Notes: generated from the sequence alone by a model not told the origin. Counted from the stretch's first letter, positions 24,201-31,368 are shown. The stretch: DNA of 41,769 nt from an uncultured Treponema sp. (GCA_947170195.1 CAMVSS010000004.1:1-41769), one strand, 5' to 3'. Made by a program: numbers and translations.

Positions 24201-26704
24201 TTCGCATTGTCTTCTGAACAATAAAGTTGTTGAGCACCTGTAAGGATTCCATCGACATAGACTATGTAATCTAGAGATTTGTTGTTAATTCTGTAATTAT
24301 AAGCCTGTTTAATTGATGCATAAGGACGTTTTCTTGAACCGTTACCGGTGCTGTCGCTTCCGGCGACACCGCATTTTGGGTGAATCTCCGGTCCCGCAAC
24401 ATAAAGAGGCGTCTGCATTGTCAGCGATTTGTTGTCCGAAGAAGCAATGCCTTCGTATATGGAGTTCGTAAAAGCAAAAGAATCCTGATACGGACTGATG
24501 TTCGATAATGAGCCGTAGACTTTCGCAAATTCATTTCCAACTTTCCATGCGTTACTGGTTTGGTAAAAACCGATTGTGAGATTGCTTTCAGTCGAAGGAA
24601 CACCTTCCGGAAGGGTTAAAGCACCAGCAACCTGAACAATAACTTTTTCGTTATAAAAGGTAACATCATTTTTAGCCACATTTGAAGCAGTGGTATCGAC
24701 ATACGGAATATATACCGCACCGGATATTCTAAAGGTTGCACCTTCTTTTATATAAAGAGCACCACCGCTGTTAGTACCATAAGCATAATTGGTCTGAATT
24801 CTTCCGCCTTTCATTTCCAGAGTACCGGCAGCAACATAGATTCCTCCGCCGTCGCCAGCCCCATTGCACAGCACTTTTGCGCCGTCTTCGATTGTGACAG
24901 AGCCTGATTTATTGTGAATTCCGCCACCATATTGACTTCCCCTGTTGTAGCTTACGCAGGAACCGCTTTTGAGTGTTAAAGTTCCGCCGTCATTGTAAAT
25001 TCCGCCGCCGTAACTTGCATAGTTTGCACACTCTGATGAAGAAGATCCGGAAGCATAGACGTCAGAAATGTCACCGATTAAAGTTCCTTCATCAAGAGTA
25101 ACTCTGGAGCTGCTCACCATGCTGATTGCGCCGCCATTCGAACCATTTCCGCCAGTAATCTTGAGATTTTTTATCGTGACTGGCTTTGTCGTAGAGATTT
25201 TAAGGACAGTGCCTTTCCTATTTCCTTTAAGAATGTCTGTGGAACTTCCGCTGTTGCCCTGAATCGTTATTGATTTTATCTTTGTGCTGATGGAACTTGG
25301 AAGTTCCGTAGTATTTGTACCTGTTTTGAGAGAAACTTCTCCGCTTATGTTTATCGTGTAGTCTTTTGAAGAATCGCCTGTAGCAACAATTGAACCGATG
25401 ACTTTGGAAAGAGTCTTTGCCGGTGCATAAAAAGATCCCGGATTTTCGTCGCTTCCGTTCACGCCGTCTACGTAAAAATTCGTAATAGAAGATATTGTAA
25501 TTAAGTCAGTTGAAAGCTGGAATGTTCCGTTTGCTTTGATTGCAGAAATTGAAGAAGCTGCAGGATCATACCATGTACTCGTAGTAAGTCCATCGTACAC
25601 ATTAAAAAGCTGCTCTATGCTGTAGAGAAGAGGGGTTTCAAAATTTGTAGTACCAGAAGATATAGTACCCACACTTACATTGCCGTAGAAATTTATTTTT
25701 ACGCGGTAACATCCAGAAGCAAGTTCTACTGCACTTCCGTTTGTCGCTCCAATTTTAACGCTTGTACCGCTTTTGTAAACAGTGGTTTCTTCGGTTTTAA
25801 GACCGGCCGCAGTCCATTTTGAACTGTCTCCATCAAGAAGCTGCATTGTAACTTTCGATATAGAAGTCGGAACTGTCATAGAAGGATTGAGTTTTCCTTT
25901 TTTGCCAGATGTCTGCAATGGCTTAAGTACAAGATCTGCTCTAAAAACAGCATTATCAGCCGAAAGCGCTGTCTCAACCTGAGGCGATTTGTAAATTAAT
26001 GTGTCGTCAGAATTCTTTATAGAAGATTCTACCAGCCATTTTCCGTAAGGAACCGTCATAGAGAAAGAAACATTTCCGTCGATAACAGAAAAGTTTGAAT
26101 TCGAAGCCTCGATTTTTTCGCCGGTATCAACGTTTGTCGCACATGCGTAATATGCGTAGGCCGAAAGAGTTGTTAAATCAGAAGGAACAGTCGATATTGC
26201 AGATTTTGAGATTTCTGGAACTTGGAAAGATTCGGAAGTTCTTTCTGCAGCACCTGTGCCAGAAGAAGCTGCAGAAAGTTCAGAACCAGAATCCACTATG
26301 CCAGAAGCATCCGCAGAAGTATCTTCCTTAGAGATGTTTTTAAGCGCGGCATTCAGTTTTTCTACAACCTGTGCCGGATACGCCCCCTGAGGAAGTGCAA
26401 CTGTGCCGGTAATTGTCGCATAGCCAGCAGATTCAGAATTGCCGGACGTGCCATTGTTACCGCCGGCTCTTGAAGCGAGGCTGCTTAAGAGAAGAAATTT
26501 TTTCTGGTTTTCAGAATTGTCAGAAGAATCAAACAGGTTTGAGCAGGAAGAAAATGTAAAAGAAAAGAAGGCAAGAAATAAAAGAAAGAGCGCAACTAAA
26601 GCCCGGCGACCAGCTCCTTTGACAGAAGAACGGGGGTTAAAATCCATCTGAAGCCCCCCCCTATACAGACATATAGCCTTATTAAAGATAAAACTTTTTT
26701 TCAT
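21260..26704 (-). CDS. Giant surface lipoprotein: three beta-helix modules plus BspA-like leucine-rich domain
   Basis: A product of 1814 residues from the chosen start. A late signal peptide ends in lipobox FTFSSC (Cys 54). After a Ser-rich stretch and beta domains there are three related modules starting near residues 408, 766 and 1124. Each has a polysaccharide-lyase-like strand series, the phrase LKITGG, and runs of GGGIY/GGGVY/GGGIH repeats as in right-handed beta-helix and chlamydial Pmp-type surface proteins. Residues about 1590-1770 resemble BspA-type leucine-rich repeats. Adhesion or surface variation is the likely role. A promoter at 26745-26773 lies downstream of the track start, so ATG 26704 (GGAG before it) or ATG 26647 (poly-G before it) is the real start. 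Eight G lie between them. It forms a pair with the SUMF1-like lipoprotein and interrupts the acyl-chain cluster. Confidence 0.88.
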   Translation of the reverse strand: MKKSFIFNKAICLYRGGLQMDFNPRSSVKGAGRRALVALFLLFLAFFSFTFSSCSNLFDSSDNSENQKKFLLLSSLASRAGGNNGTSGNSESAGYATITGTVALPQGAYPAQVVEKLNAALKNISKEDTSADASGIVDSGSELSAASSGTGAAERTSESFQVPEISKSAISTVPSDLTTLSAYAYYACATNVDTGEKIEASNSNFSVIDGNVSFSMTVPYGKWLVESSIKNSDDTLIYKSPQVETALSADNAVFRADLVLKPLQTSGKKGKLNPSMTVPTSISKVTMQLLDGDSSKWTAAGLKTEETTVYKSGTSVKIGATNGSAVELASGCYRVKINFYGNVSVGTISSGTTNFETPLLYSIEQLFNVYDGLTTSTWYDPAASSISAIKANGTFQLSTDLITISSITNFYVDGVNGSDENPGSFYAPAKTLSKVIGSIVATGDSSKDYTINISGEVSLKTGTNTTELPSSISTKIKSITIQGNSGSSTDILKGNRKGTVLKISTTKPVTIKNLKITGGNGSNGGAISMVSSSRVTLDEGTLIGDISDVYASGSSSSECANYASYGGGIYNDGGTLTLKSGSCVSYNRGSQYGGGIHNKSGSVTIEDGAKVLCNGAGDGGGIYVAAGTLEMKGGRIQTNYAYGTNSGGALYIKEGATFRISGAVYIPYVDTTASNVAKNDVTFYNEKVIVQVAGALTLPEGVPSTESNLTIGFYQTSNAWKVGNEFAKVYGSLSNISPYQDSFAFTNSIYEGIASSDNKSLTMQTPLYVAGPEIHPKCGVAGSDSTGNGSRKRPYASIKQAYNYRINNKSLDYIVYVDGILTGAQQLYCSEDNAKSVLVLGVNGLDSNGRPVDGFDGKFADGNSEPVLKIGMYSETAPITLKNLKITGGNSTKSGAGLFLSTGANLTVSDGVWITGNTTQETGGGVYISKGHIDYDNGAYSKITTFKMNGGTIEGNVAAKGGDAIFYDGSVEKNPNNSSYQPAGSSCTLGGNAYIPASGTSPETYSNIIQLANNAKITVDSNLTKHSSKKINVTSTDPAKKRVMITGSALSSNVSKFALVHNGGFQINTASTDQGKLKLKYTPNRLYIKPDAENAFSVTSNFDKDTTWNPPGIGKTCLNETSSLANFYFKDLATVSAFINYQDTKQDYVITIDGKIETAGTVNLNAPETAVSSIKLTGKTGPSTDIIDRGLQGKTTYNEKSYYSSGGVLKITTKAPVTIEKLKITGGYKSDDYGYSSTAYPGTGNGGGICIGDNCTVKLGDGVHIVGNYAHSYGGGVYVGQNSKLFVYGSALIGSNSTSTIYERTGTENLCNRSDLCGGGIHIANDASCYLGYDSETHEKTLTGGVCHNYNYSGSMYVSDPAVGGISHKGSVLKCASGNISYNKGRGGGGIGIESGNSEIGGVTIQGNVAEYYGGGIYVKGNKNVVIGSSVSSRPTRLIGNTVTDYGGSGGAISYYVSSTGNTDNVITLKGYISIPDGSFKNNDINLYIGSESSFSSILTDGILTTGKIGKISLSKLDNNRPQYNDIGYIDGRTIIKHGDNCSDNQFKTDTAKFDLLPDSTGKKWTILDDGTIAAGIVTTMNDLPETIASLTSDGEKIVIVDTGKVYSFSGNVKNAINNSPYKMHLDFSKTNLDSNVKFDSLNNLQSVTMKASECVSGQQFKDCPDLENIYLYGSFTSENDPYGLGTTNFIVNCPALKDIFFMDATSLYLENGLLNYTNDGTTYTGAGNVNIHIPATVTQLEILNNSASRFSNVTFIYAGTASNLTSNVSVKRARYTTSVNWATDMSVKIYYNNNTTNYKTWTPNTNSETGSWS
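26654..26661 (-). repeat. Poly-G8 tract, candidate phase-variation site
   Basis: On the coding (minus) strand AGGGGGGGGCTTCAGATG lies between the in-frame starts at 26704 and 26647. At eight G the two starts share a frame. Gain or loss of one G would cut off translation begun at 26704 and would change the ribosome-binding distance for the ATG at 26647. Confidence 0.6.
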
Positions 26705-26744
26705 AGTATTCTCCGTCCTCCTTCCCGAAAATGCTCCAACATAT

Positions 26745-26773
26745 ATTATATCACCATCTATCAAGTTTTTCAG
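26745..26773 (-). promoter_or_regulatory. Promoter for the giant surface lipoprotein
   Basis: CTGAAA, 17 bases, TATAAT on the minus strand. The predicted transcript would begin near 26738, which excludes the track start at 26764 and leaves a 34-base leader with GGAGGACGGAG before the ATG at 26704. Confidence 0.65.
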
Positions 26774-26803
26774 AAAATTTTAAGGGAATTACAGGCTGTA
26801 AGT

Positions 26804-27931
26804 TTAGTTGGCGGAGCGAACCACGCGGAAACCAACATCCAAGTAATAGATATCTGGTACACTTTGAAATCTGCGGGAAACAGACGACAGGGAAGCGTCT
26901 TCGCCCCAACTGCCGCCACGTGCAACTCGCTCATCACCGGATAAAGAACCAACTGGATCCGTTACAGCATCCGTTTCGTCGATGTCGCCGTATATGTCAT
27001 AGCACCATTCCCAGACGTTGCCGCTCATGTCGTAAAGTCCAAGAGCATTTGCGGTCTTTTTACCAACTTCGTGGGTACTATAACCGGCAGTTCCACTTGA
27101 AAGGGCTGTAGCAGAACTGGTACCACCAAGATTATATTTATACCAGCCGACCAGATCCAAACCGGTATTTATCTGGGCTGTATAGCTTGTTCCTTCTGCT
27201 GTGTCTGCACCACTGAATACGTAGTTCCACGCTTCGGCTGAAGAGGTCCCGCCACGGGCAGCAAATTCCCATTCGGCTTCCGTTGGCAGACGATAGCCGT
27301 CTGCATTTGCAACAGGAGTAACAGCTGCTTCCCAAATATGTCCGTCAGAATCTACTTCCGTAATTTCAATTGTATATGCTTTTGTAAAACCAAGTTTTTC
27401 GCTCAAAGCGTTGCAGAAATATACTGCGTCATACCATGTTACGCTTTCCACAGGGCGGAGGGACGAAGTTTCCCCAACCGCTATTACATAGTCTGAATTA
27501 TCATTGCGGCACTCAGAAGGAGTTGCGGCAAGAGTATATTCTGTCCCTCTGACAGTCACAGTCTGATTCGACATCACAGCTTCGTAAAGTTCCTGCGTTA
27601 CCTCATATTTTCCCATAATAAACGGAGAAAGGGTAACGTTTCTTCCGTCAGAAAAAACACCCTCATAATTGTCAGTGTACGTATTTCCACTTATTGCGGC
27701 AGCGCTCTCACTTGCATACAGTTCGCTTGTCTTTTCAAAAGTTACGCCGCCTATGGCAATAGCTTCTTTTGGCGTCCTGTCGGCTGACTGTGCACCACTT
27801 CCATTTCCTTGTGCAAGAAGAAATACGTAATTTTTGCTGTCACTTTTATTAAAACTGCACGCTGTAAAAAGTGAAATAAACACAGCAGTAAATAAAACTG
27901 CCGCTCCTTTTGATGTTCTAACTCTCTCCAT
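26804..27931 (-). CDS. SUMF1/formylglycine-enzyme-fold lipoprotein without the catalytic cysteines
   Basis: A 375-residue predicted lipoprotein (signal peptide with lipobox LFTAC). The C-terminal two thirds form a SUMF1 (FGE-sulfatase) domain with MGKYEVTQELYEAV, PVESVTWYDAVYFCN, YRLPTEAEWEFAARGG, DMSGNVWEWC and the final RVARGGSW ... GFRVV. In true formylglycine-generating enzymes two Cys residues follow RGGSW; here GEDASLSSVSRRF has none, so it should not oxidise sulfatase cysteines. Such folds are also used as ligand-binding scaffolds, which fits a surface location. It has its own extended -10 promoter and lies directly upstream of the giant lipoprotein on the same strand, so the two probably work or move together. 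Between the lipobox and the domain lies a poorly conserved 50-residue spacer. Confidence 0.88.
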   Translation of the reverse strand: MERVRTSKGAAVLFTAVFISLFTACSFNKSDSKNYVFLLAQGNGSGAQSADRTPKEAIAIGGVTFEKTSELYASESAAAISGNTYTDNYEGVFSDGRNVTLSPFIMGKYEVTQELYEAVMSNQTVTVRGTEYTLAATPSECRNDNSDYVIAVGETSSLRPVESVTWYDAVYFCNALSEKLGFTKAYTIEITEVDSDGHIWEAAVTPVANADGYRLPTEAEWEFAARGGTSSAEAWNYVFSGADTAEGTSYTAQINTGLDLVGWYKYNLGGTSSATALSSGTAGYSTHEVGKKTANALGLYDMSGNVWEWCYDIYGDIDETDAVTDPVGSLSGDERVARGGSWGEDASLSSVSRRFQSVPDIYYLDVGFRVVRSAN

Positions 27932-27969
27932 TTTCCCTTTTTCCTTTTCAAAAAGATTTTCCCGACGGT

Positions 27970-27978
27970 ATTATAGCA
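27970..27978 (-). promoter_or_regulatory. Extended -10 promoter for the SUMF1-fold lipoprotein
   Basis: TGCTATAAT on the minus strand is a full extended -10 element, 38 bases before the ATG at 27931, with AAGGAAAAAGGG ahead of the start. The -35 region is weak (TTACAG at 17 bases), and it overlaps the last codons of the dehydratase gene. Confidence 0.5.
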
Positions 27979-27979
27979 A

Positions 27980-28333
27980 TTAAATCTTTATGCTGTAACT
28001 TCCGCTGGCATAAGACTTTCCATCGCCAGCATCAGAAATCTTAAAAGTGACTTTACCCTTTTCTGCATCAAAATCCAGCGAGAAAAGCACCGTTGAATCA
28101 GGCAGAATTTTATCGCTGAATTTAAAACGCTTAATGCTCGGAGTAGAAACAGCAACTCCAAAATATTTCTGAGCATAATGGGCAAGTAAATCTATCTGAG
28201 CTACGGCTGGCAAAAGCTTAAACTGCGGAAAGTGCCCGTCAAAATAATCGCTTGTGGCAGGAATTTTTACTCTGACCTGAACTGAGGATTCTGTCTTTTC
28301 AACAACTTCTTCTTCTGGAATTCCGTGAATCAA
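27980..28333 (-). CDS. Hotdog-fold 3-hydroxyacyl-ACP dehydratase (FabZ/ApeI-like)
   Basis: A 117-residue single hotdog domain. YFDGHFPQFKLLPAVAQIDLL (about 30-50) is the FabA/FabZ signature with the catalytic His in GHFP and the LPAVAQ helix where the acidic partner normally sits (here Asp after QI). The short length and N-terminal sequence match the ApeI-type dehydratases of aryl polyene loci rather than housekeeping FabZ. It would remove water from a 3-hydroxyacyl-ACP to leave a trans double bond, the repeating step that builds a polyene. The start codon is TTG, two bases after the stop of the preceding gene, with GGAG nine bases upstream inside that gene. The next cluster gene is 7 kb away because of the inserted surface-protein block. 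Confidence 0.84.
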   Translation of the reverse strand: MIHGIPEEEVVEKTESSVQVRVKIPATSDYFDGHFPQFKLLPAVAQIDLLAHYAQKYFGVAVSTPSIKRFKFSDKILPDSTVLFSLDFDAEKGKVTFKISDAGDGKSYASGSYSIKI

Positions 28334-28335
28334 TT

Positions 28336-30363
28336 TTATTCTCCGTCGCTGTTTTCAAAAAGTGCCTGAATCTCCGGCTTATGCTTTTTTCCCTGCACGT
28401 CAGTCGGGAGTTTTTCAAGATAACGCCATTTTTTCGGAAGAACTACATTCTCGAAGAACTGCAAGAGATAGTCGTGGAAGTGACGGTTAATCAGATATTT
28501 TTCCGTACCTTCAAACTTCTTTTTTCCTTCGGCATTCAAGACAATCGCCGCCGCAAGATACTGTCTTCGGTCTTGCATTGGAACGACCGAGCAGTCAAGG
28601 ACAAGTCCGCTCTGTAGCAGGCGGTTCTCGACTTCAGTAACGGAAATGCGCTTTTCTTCGATTTTGACGATTGAATCAGCGCGGCCTTTTAGAAGGAAAG
28701 TGCCATCTTCGTACATTTCGGCAAGATCGCCTGTCTTAAAACCGGCTGGATCTTTGATATACGGGGAAATAATCGTGAGGCAGCCGTCGTCCTTGTCGAG
28801 CCAGATTTTTGCGTTGTCGAACGGAGTCCAGATAAGGCCTTTTTTTGTCTGCTGGCGGTAAGCGATGCCGGAAGTTTCGGTTGAGCCGTACACTTCAAGC
28901 GGACAGAAGCCGAAAACGCGCTCCGTGTCTTTTGCAAGCTCCGGTGAGACAGCCCCACCCGACGTGAAAATCCACGGATTTTTGAGAGGAAGCTTTTTTT
29001 CGCCCATCTCGGCACAAGTTCTCTTTAAGAAAGCCGGAACTGCAATGATTATGTATGATTCGTCGTCCAGAGCCTCAAATTCCTCAGGAAATTCAATTCG
29101 CTTTCGGCGGAACGGAACGCCCGCAGCAAACGGAAGCGAAATCGTGAACAAAAAGCCGTAGATGTGGTGCTGGGAATTGACCGCGCACAGCTTTCGTGAG
29201 GCAAATTCATCGTACCATTTTGAAAGAATAAAAGCGTTGTCCAGCTCAAACTCGGTCATTCGCTGATGAACGGCTTTCGGATGGCCTGTCGAGCCTGATG
29301 TATACAGGATGATTTTTGTCTCGTCGGAAACAATCTGCGGAGTCTCCATTTTTTCGCTCTCGCCAGGCTCAGCTTCGTCTTCGAGCACTTTCGGAATAAA
29401 GAAAGCGTCTTCGATCTTTTTGCCCTCGACTTCGGTCTGGTCTGTCAGGAAGAGAGTTGTGGTTCCTGCTCCAGTTTTCATTTCCTCAATAAACTTAGGG
29501 CTGATGTTTGCGGTGAGCAGGACTTCTTTTTTGCACTGCAAGAGCGCGACGAATGTGCACAAAAAGTGCCAGTAATCTTCACAATGGAGAATCCACTTTT
29601 CGCAATCGCCGTGGCTTTTGATAAAGCGGCGCATTTTCGCGCTTTCGGTAAGGAAATCGCTCCATGTAAGGTATTTTTTATCGCTCCATTTATGCTCGTA
29701 GCACATGATTTTATCGAGCGGCCATGATTTTGAATCGAATTTTGTGATGTAAGCTAATTTCGGCATTTTTGAATTTACAACCTTCCTTACGATAAACTCC
29801 ACGGAAAAAAGAACGCTCATAAGGGCGTAGGAAATTCCGCCGTTGTAGATTGACCATATTTTATCACTTTTCCAAAAAACTGTGTATAAAGCCGCGCTGC
29901 CATTCAGCACAAAAAAAACACACCATATCAGGGTAACCCCGAAGCAATAGCGTTCGACCCTGCGGGCTATGTGCGACTTCGAAAGGTTTTTGTCGGTAAG
30001 ATTTGCAAGACGGAAGCAGAGGTTCGGCGGAAAGAGCAAGGTCGAGCCAAACGTAAAGAGAAAGATCAGGTTCATCAGGACCGGATACAGCTTGATAAAG
30101 AAGATTTTGCCCGTGGCGAGACAGACGAGGGCCGCAAAAAGCATCAGTGCCGCGCTGACCAAAAGCCTAATGTTTTTTTTGAGCCGCGAAGAAAGGGAAT
30201 CCGAGCCGCCACCGGTAGCAACAAGAACATACACCAGCGCAATAAAAACGATGAACAGAGAGAAGACTTTTATCGGCACGTTAAAAATCACCAGGCAAGT
30301 GAACACCGCAACCGGATAGACGACAGAAAGTATAATAAAAAACAATTTAGAAAAAATGCTCAT
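28336..30363 (-). CDS. Fusion of a membrane domain (ApeG-like) and an acyl-activating enzyme (ApeH-like)
   Basis: A 675-residue protein. Residues 1-200 hold about six membrane segments (for example 5-27, 33-50, 66-83, 88-112, 140-160, 178-195) and resemble the COG4648-type small membrane protein of aryl polyene clusters. Residues about 205-675 are an ANL-family adenylating enzyme with P-loop YTSGSTGHPK (354-363), EVYGSTETSG, KTGDLAEMYEDG and a C-terminal VQGKKHKPE with the catalytic Lys region. In proteobacterial clusters these are two neighbouring genes, so the chain joins them and would fix activation of the starter acid at the membrane. The starter is thought to be an aryl acid in those clusters; here it is unknown. 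The ATG at 30363 has AGAGGGG before it, and a promoter and a palindrome lie upstream. Confidence 0.87.
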   Translation of the reverse strand: MSIFSKLFFIILSVVYPVAVFTCLVIFNVPIKVFSLFIVFIALVYVLVATGGGSDSLSSRLKKNIRLLVSAALMLFAALVCLATGKIFFIKLYPVLMNLIFLFTFGSTLLFPPNLCFRLANLTDKNLSKSHIARRVERYCFGVTLIWCVFFVLNGSAALYTVFWKSDKIWSIYNGGISYALMSVLFSVEFIVRKVVNSKMPKLAYITKFDSKSWPLDKIMCYEHKWSDKKYLTWSDFLTESAKMRRFIKSHGDCEKWILHCEDYWHFLCTFVALLQCKKEVLLTANISPKFIEEMKTGAGTTTLFLTDQTEVEGKKIEDAFFIPKVLEDEAEPGESEKMETPQIVSDETKIILYTSGSTGHPKAVHQRMTEFELDNAFILSKWYDEFASRKLCAVNSQHHIYGFLFTISLPFAAGVPFRRKRIEFPEEFEALDDESYIIIAVPAFLKRTCAEMGEKKLPLKNPWIFTSGGAVSPELAKDTERVFGFCPLEVYGSTETSGIAYRQQTKKGLIWTPFDNAKIWLDKDDGCLTIISPYIKDPAGFKTGDLAEMYEDGTFLLKGRADSIVKIEEKRISVTEVENRLLQSGLVLDCSVVPMQDRRQYLAAAIVLNAEGKKKFEGTEKYLINRHFHDYLLQFFENVVLPKKWRYLEKLPTDVQGKKHKPEIQALFENSDGE

Positions 30364-30421
30364 TTTCCCCTCTTAAAATCTCCAAAATCTTTAATTTTTA
30401 GAGACTTTTTAAAAAAAATGC

Positions 30422-30433
30422 TCGGAATTCCGA
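30422..30433. promoter_or_regulatory. Palindrome TCGGAATTCCGA at the predicted transcription start, operator candidate
   Basis: A perfect 12-base palindrome sits five bases downstream of the minus-strand -10 (30438-30443), where a bound repressor would block initiation of the ApeG/ApeH-like gene. No second copy was found by eye. Confidence 0.35.
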
Positions 30434-30437
30434 AAAT

Positions 30438-30467
30438 ATTTTAAACTTTTTTAGTCAAAATAATCAA
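30438..30467 (-). promoter_or_regulatory. Promoter for the ApeG/ApeH-like fusion gene
   Basis: TTGATT, 18 bases, TAAAAT on the minus strand, 75 bases before the start codon. It overlaps the plus-strand promoter of the 44-residue gene, so the two should compete for polymerase. Confidence 0.5.
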
Positions 30468-30480
30468 ATAGTGTTACACT
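30452..30480 (+). promoter_or_regulatory. Promoter for the 44-residue gene
   Basis: TAGTCA, 17 bases, TACACT with TGT directly before the -10 (extended -10). It overlaps the minus-strand promoter of the neighbouring gene. Confidence 0.45.
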
Positions 30481-30535
30481 GCAAATATCGAATTTCAGAA
30501 AGTTTTGGAGAGAATTTTTTATTTAGGAGGACTTC

Positions 30536-30670
30536 ATGGACGGATGTCTGACTATTGAAAACATTTCTGACGCTGAATTTGATCAGCTCAAGGATGAGGG
30601 CTGGGTTCTTATATCAGTTGATAACTTTTACGATGATAAAAACTTTGTTTTTAAGTTTAGGAAAAACTAA
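30536..30670 (+). CDS. Small protein of 44 residues, unknown function
   Basis: Too short for the ORF track but well supported as a gene: AGGAGGA six bases before the ATG, a promoter 56 bases upstream and a strong terminator six bases after the stop. The product is acidic in the first half and aromatic-rich, containing LTIENISDAEFDQLKDEGW and ending KNFVFKFRKN, with no signal peptide and no membrane segment, so it should be cytoplasmic. I do not recognise a family. The GWVLISVDNFYDDKNFVF stretch looks like a beta hairpin after a helix, as in small regulators. It sits on the opposite strand between the acyl carrier proteins and the ApeG/ApeH-like gene, splitting the cluster into two transcription units, so a role in controlling the cluster is possible but unproven. 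Confidence 0.7.
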   Translation: MDGCLTIENISDAEFDQLKDEGWVLISVDNFYDDKNFVFKFRKN

Positions 30671-30675
30671 AAACA

Positions 30676-30713
30676 AAAAAACGGTTGATTGCCTTTTGGA
30701 ATCAACCGTTTTT
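30676..30713. terminator. Bidirectional terminator between the small gene and the ACP genes
   Basis: AAAAAACGGTTGATT pairs with AATCAACCGTTTTT around GCCTTTTGG. T runs follow on both strands (TTTTTATTTTT on plus, TTTTTTTGTTTTT on minus), so it ends both the 44-residue gene and the carrier-protein transcript. Confidence 0.85.
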
Positions 30714-30732
30714 ATTTTTAAACCAGCCCTGC

Positions 30733-30975
30733 TTATTTTGTAAGCGGCTCCAAAATGTCGATTACGTCCTGAACAGTCTTTACTGATTTGAAAGCATCTG
30801 GCTCAACCTTGTCTTTCAGCATCGGCTTCATTTTTACGATCATTTCCACAGAATCGATGGAATCCAAATCAAGGTCGTCGGCGATCAAAGCATCTGGTGT
30901 GATCAAATCTTCTTCGATGTCAAAATCGTTAATCAAAATCGCCTTGACTTTTGCATAAAGTTCGTCTTTTGTCAT
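30733..30975 (-). CDS. Acyl carrier protein 2 of the cluster (ApeF-like)
   Basis: An 80-residue carrier protein from the chosen start. The phosphopantetheine site is the Ser in DLDLDSIDSVE (S39), followed by the acidic helix II as in type II ACPs. It carries the growing acyl chain as a thioester. The track start is a TTG seven codons earlier; the ATG at 30975 gives the normal ACP length, although neither start has a well-spaced ribosome-binding site, so translation may depend on coupling to the upstream ACP gene 27 bases away. Residues KMKPMLKDKVEPDAFKS after helix II differ from the other ACP, so the two probably serve different partners (starter loading versus elongation). Confidence 0.9.
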   Translation of the reverse strand: MTKDELYAKVKAILINDFDIEEDLITPDALIADDLDLDSIDSVEMIVKMKPMLKDKVEPDAFKSVKTVQDVIDILEPLTK

Positions 30976-31001
30976 AGTAGTTAAAATCAACTCCAAATAA
31001 A

Positions 31002-31268
31002 TTAGTTTGCTTTTGCTCGCTCTGCGGAAATATATTCTGCGAGGGCATTTATTGAAGCAAAATGTTCACGCGTATCTGCATTCTCTGCATTGAATTTTAC
31101 GCCGAACTTTTTCTTGAGGGCAACGCCAAGCTCCAGCGCATCGATGGAATCAAGTCCGAGCCCGGTTCCGAACAATGGCTCTGAGTCAACGATGTTCTCT
31201 GGTTTTATGTCTTCAAGCTCAAGTGAAGAAATAATACATTCTTTGATCTGTTGTTTAAGTTCGTCCAT
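31002..31268 (-). CDS. Acyl carrier protein 1 of the cluster (ApeE-like)
   Basis: An 88-residue ACP with the phosphopantetheine attachment Ser in LGLDSIDALEL (S41), a Gly-rich loop before it and the acidic helix II. It follows the family length closely. AGGAAAGAG precedes the ATG. It is the first gene after a clear promoter and would be made together with ACP 2. Two different ACPs side by side, behind a PlsC-like acyltransferase, is the arrangement of aryl polyene and flexirubin loci. A housekeeping fatty-acid ACP is unlikely because fabD, fabG or fabF are not adjacent. Confidence 0.92.
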   Translation of the reverse strand: MDELKQQIKECIISSLELEDIKPENIVDSEPLFGTGLGLDSIDALELGVALKKKFGVKFNAENADTREHFASINALAEYISAERAKAN

Positions 31269-31339
31269 TTCTCTTTCCTATAAAAATGATAAAGTCTCAA
31301 AAATCAGACGAGTTTTGAAACTGTCTCTAATATATTGGA

Positions 31340-31368
31340 ATTATAGTTGTTTAGTTTTTTGTACGCAA
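31340..31368 (-). promoter_or_regulatory. Promoter for the two ACP genes
   Basis: TTGCGT, 17 bases, perfect TATAAT on the minus strand, giving a leader of about 65 bases before ACP 1. The carrier proteins can therefore be expressed separately from the upstream methyltransferase operon. Confidence 0.65.

Noticed and set aside
21260-26704. Tandem GGGI-type repeats considered as a CRISPR or DNA repeat array
   Set aside because: The repetition is at the protein level (beta-helix turns) with diverged DNA. There are no uniform repeats and spacers.
30555-30743. 62-residue plus-strand ORF
   Set aside because: It is in another frame of the 44-residue gene and runs through the terminator hairpin.
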